This document shows positions 62,011 to 64,000 of a DNA stretch of 64,000 nucleotides, in pieces. Position 1 is the stretch's first letter. Every line of letters starts with the position of its first letter. Under the pieces are notes generated by a model, which saw nothing but the letters and a program-made list of their open reading frames with translations, was not told where the DNA came from and did not search any database. This DNA is from Anthocerotibacter panamensis C109. Lineage in GTDB: Bacteria > Cyanobacteriota > Cyanobacteriia > Gloeobacterales > Anthocerotibacteraceae. Location: positions 685,501 to 749,500 of the forward strand of contig NZ_CP062698.1 of NCBI RefSeq assembly GCF_018389385.1. Direction: 5' to 3'. Both the position numbers and the translations under genes were made by a program.

Positions 62011-62646
62011 TTGGACGCGAGGTGGAGCCCGTTGGCTGGAAAAACGCAAAAATTATTGCTCGGGATCGTAGGTGGACTGGTGGGTTTGGCCTTTATCGGA
62101 GCCCCGATGATTGGGCTTGTCAGCAGTCTGCTCAATCCGGTAGCAGCACCCGCTGTTGCAGGCAAGGGTGAGGATGGTGGGGTTTTGCAAAAGCAGGCTT
62201 CCGGCTACGAGATCGTTCTCAAGCGTGAGCCGAGTAATCTCAACGCGCTGCTCGGTCTAGCTGAGATTCGCCGTAAGCAAGGACGGGTCCAGGACACGAT
62301 TGCGCTGCTCAAACAAGCCCAACAGTCCTCCCCAGACCCCAGCCTGACCATGAATATAGCCCAGCTCTACCAGCAGACCGGCCAGCCGATTCTAGCCCTT
62401 GCTGAGTATGATGCGGTCTTGAGGGCGGTCCCCGACTATGCTCCAGCGCTCTTAGGCAAAGCGATCACACTCAAGATTGCAGGACAGATCAAGCCCGCGC
62501 AGGAACTCTATCTCAAGGCGCTAGAGAAAGCTCCCAAGGAATTCAAACCCCAGATCACCCAGGCATTTGAGAGCGTTCCTGTCCCGGCACCTGCGCCGCC
62601 CGCGCCCGCCTCTGTGCCGCCTGCCCCTGCGCTGCCCAAAAAATAG
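62011..62646 (+). CDS. TPR-repeat membrane-anchored protein
   Basis: About 211 residues starting with TTG (62011); an in-frame TTG at 62032 is the alternative, and the ATG at 62000 is out of frame. One N-terminal membrane helix (LLLGIVGGLVGLAFIGAPMI) is followed by at least three tetratricopeptide repeats (about 65-170; for example ALLGLAEIRRKQGRVQDTIA, LAEYDAVLRAVPDYAPALLG) and a Pro/Ala-rich tail. TPR proteins act as scaffolds; the partner is not apparent. Confidence 0.75.
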   Translation: MDARWSPLAGKTQKLLLGIVGGLVGLAFIGAPMIGLVSSLLNPVAAPAVAGKGEDGGVLQKQASGYEIVLKREPSNLNALLGLAEIRRKQGRVQDTIALLKQAQQSSPDPSLTMNIAQLYQQTGQPILALAEYDAVLRAVPDYAPALLGKAITLKIAGQIKPAQELYLKALEKAPKEFKPQITQAFESVPVPAPAPPAPASVPPAPALPKK

Positions 62647-62735
62647 GAAGTCATCCGCCGTTGAGATTTACGAGCTTCTGCTCGTACACTAAAACTGGAA
62701 GCGACTCGTTTTTATCAGCAGGACAACCAAAACCG

Positions 62736-63821
62736 ATGAATATTGGGGTTCCCAAGGAAATCAAAGACCAGGAATTTCGGGTTGGCTTGACTCCGGCAGC
62801 GGCCCAGTACCTGCTTCTGCAAGGCCATCGGGTCTTCGTGGAACAAGGGGCGGGTCTAGGTTCCGGCTTCAGTGATGAACAGTACACTTCCTTGGGGGCG
62901 ACGGTGGTGCCCTCTGCTGAGGAGGTCTGGCAGCAGGAGATGGTCGTCAAGGTCAAAGAACCCCTGTCCGAGGAATACGACTACCTATGCTCCGGTCAAC
63001 TGCTTTTTACCTATCTGCATCTAGCGGCTAATCGCCCCCTCACCGAAGCCCTAGTCCAGTCCGGCGCAACCTGCATCGCCTACGAGACCGTCGAACTAGA
63101 AGATGGTCGCCTGCCTTTGCTCACGCCGATGAGCATCATCGCCGGACGCCTCTCCGTCCAATTTGGAGCCCGTTTCCTCGAAAAACAGCAAGGTGGGCGG
63201 GGGGTGCTCCTCGGGGGTATCCCAGGGGTCCGTCCGGCCAATGTCGCCATCCTCGGCGGGGGGACCGTCGGGACGGAGGCTGCCCGTATGGCTGTGGGCT
63301 TGGGTGCACGCGTCCAAATCCTCGACATCAATGTAGACCGGCTCAACTACCTGGAGACCCTGTTCGGTTCGCGGGTCGAGTACCTCTACAGCAGTGCCCA
63401 GACGATCAGCGCCATTGTGCCCGATACGGACCTGTTGGTGGGAGCCGTACTCGTGACGGGCGACCGCGCCCCGACCCTCGTCACCCGTAAACAGGTAACA
63501 GCGATGCGCTCCGGCTCTGTGATTGTCGATGTGGCTGTGGACCAAGGCGGCTGCGTCGAAACCTTGCATACCACCTCGCATTCCCACCCGGTCTATGTCG
63601 AAGAGGGTGTCCTGCATTACGGCGTCCCCAACATGCCTGGAGCCGTACCCTGGACGGCGACCCAGGCACTGACCAATGTCACCCTGCCCTACATTACCCA
63701 ACTGGCGCGTTGGGGCACTGCGGCTCTAGAGCGCAATCCAGCACTGGCAAAGGGGTCCAATGTGGCTGGAGGGCGGGTGACGCACCCGATTGTCAGCCGC
63801 GTCTTCCCGGACCTAGCCTGA
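62736..63821 (+). CDS. ald: Alanine dehydrogenase
   Basis: 361 residues from ATG 62736 (MNIGVPKEIKDQEFRVGLTP); the frame is open upstream but unconserved. It interconverts L-alanine and pyruvate with NAD+, linking carbon and nitrogen metabolism. Substrate residues appear in EFRVGLTP and VKVKEPLSEEY; VAILGGGTVGTEAARMAVGLG is the NAD loop; NMPGAVPWTATQALTN closes the active site. Length is normal. Its stop overlaps the start of the next gene by one base. Confidence 0.95.
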   Translation: MNIGVPKEIKDQEFRVGLTPAAAQYLLLQGHRVFVEQGAGLGSGFSDEQYTSLGATVVPSAEEVWQQEMVVKVKEPLSEEYDYLCSGQLLFTYLHLAANRPLTEALVQSGATCIAYETVELEDGRLPLLTPMSIIAGRLSVQFGARFLEKQQGGRGVLLGGIPGVRPANVAILGGGTVGTEAARMAVGLGARVQILDINVDRLNYLETLFGSRVEYLYSSAQTISAIVPDTDLLVGAVLVTGDRAPTLVTRKQVTAMRSGSVIVDVAVDQGGCVETLHTTSHSHPVYVEEGVLHYGVPNMPGAVPWTATQALTNVTLPYITQLARWGTAALERNPALAKGSNVAGGRVTHPIVSRVFPDLA

Positions 63822-64000
63822 TGGCCCTCACGTTACCGACGTTTTCGTTCGAGCGGGAGTCCTTGATCGCAGCTCCGGTCGAGCAGGTCTTTGCCTTTCA
63901 CACCGATCCCCAAAATCTGCTGGTGATTACCCCGCCTGAGTATCGGCTCCGGTTACTTCAAGCGCCTACACCCATTGCTCGGGGGACTTTGGTAATCTTT
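63821..64000 (+). CDS. SRPBCC (START/Bet v1-like) family protein, truncated by the window end
   Basis: The first 60 codons are visible from ATG 63821, which overlaps the ald stop (TGATG). FERESLIAAPVEQVFAFHTD then PQNLLVITPPEYRLRLL is the typical first strand and helix of the polyketide cyclase/SRPBCC ligand-binding fold. Members bind hydrophobic ligands; no function can be given from this fragment. Coupling to ald suggests co-transcription. Confidence 0.7.
   Translation, partial: MALTLPTFSFERESLIAAPVEQVFAFHTDPQNLLVITPPEYRLRLLQAPTPIARGTLVIF

Overview
The window reads as a chromosomal segment of a cyanobacterium with GC-rich core genes. The clues are a BvdR-type biliverdin reductase, a linked 4-hydroxyphenylpyruvate dioxygenase and gamma-tocopherol methyltransferase, a Ycf52/NSI-like acetyltransferase, and a complete cyanate operon (cynABDS) behind an exact NtcA-type box (GTA-N8-TAC). 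Base composition and two PEP-CTERM proteins would fit an early-branching lineage, but I cannot name the species from sequence alone.

Core regions. 0.2-4.5 kb: a His-rich membrane protein, a large exported protein with an IPT/TIG tail, a PEP-CTERM protein and an FMN reductase. 4.7-10.5 kb: S9 peptidase, GNAT, NurA-domain protein, glutathione S-transferase and glutathione reductase. 10.6-14.4 kb: overlapping murD-ftsW-murF. 14.4-18.1 kb: cynABDS. 18.3-21.3 kb: bvdR, a small membrane protein, a HAD phosphatase and a Bcp peroxiredoxin. 21.5-28.4 kb: a type IV pilus/type II secretion cluster (ATPase, PilP/GspC-like, secretin, PilX-like). 40.9-47.1 kb: CDF transporter, alkaline-phosphatase-superfamily protein, pyrH, hppD and gamma-TMT. 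47.3-52.1 kb: TonB-like protein, a BNR/VPS10-like protein broken by a one-base slip in a C run, and rfbD. 52.4-60.2 kb: pnp with a hairpin leader, mnmG, rimO, aguB and tsaD. 60.3-64 kb: a second PEP-CTERM protein, two little-known proteins, alanine dehydrogenase and the start of an SRPBCC protein.

The accessory region is about 28.6-40.6 kb. It starts with a higA antitoxin pseudogene carrying two amber stops. Its backbone is a tandem array of contractile-injection-type effector modules: a full DUF4157 (HELTH zincin) plus class-3 lipase protein, followed by a lipoprotein that looks like its immunity partner, then further partial lipase-tip plus lipoprotein units. A roughly 6.4-kb AT-rich island has split one lipase-tip fragment. 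It carries an invertase-like serine recombinase, an hsdS remnant, a two-gene long prokaryotic Argonaute plus PD-(D/E)XK nuclease operon, a second serine recombinase with a lost start codon, a truncated Tn3 tnpR with res-like sites and a 38-bp terminal repeat, and a DUF6527 (BubE-like) gene whose apparent start codon lies inside that repeat.

The two most interesting candidates are the Argonaute-nuclease pair, whose PIWI domain appears to lack the catalytic tetrad and which therefore probably acts as a guide-dependent sensor switching on the nuclease, and the DUF4157-lipase/lipoprotein effector-immunity array with its orphan tips.
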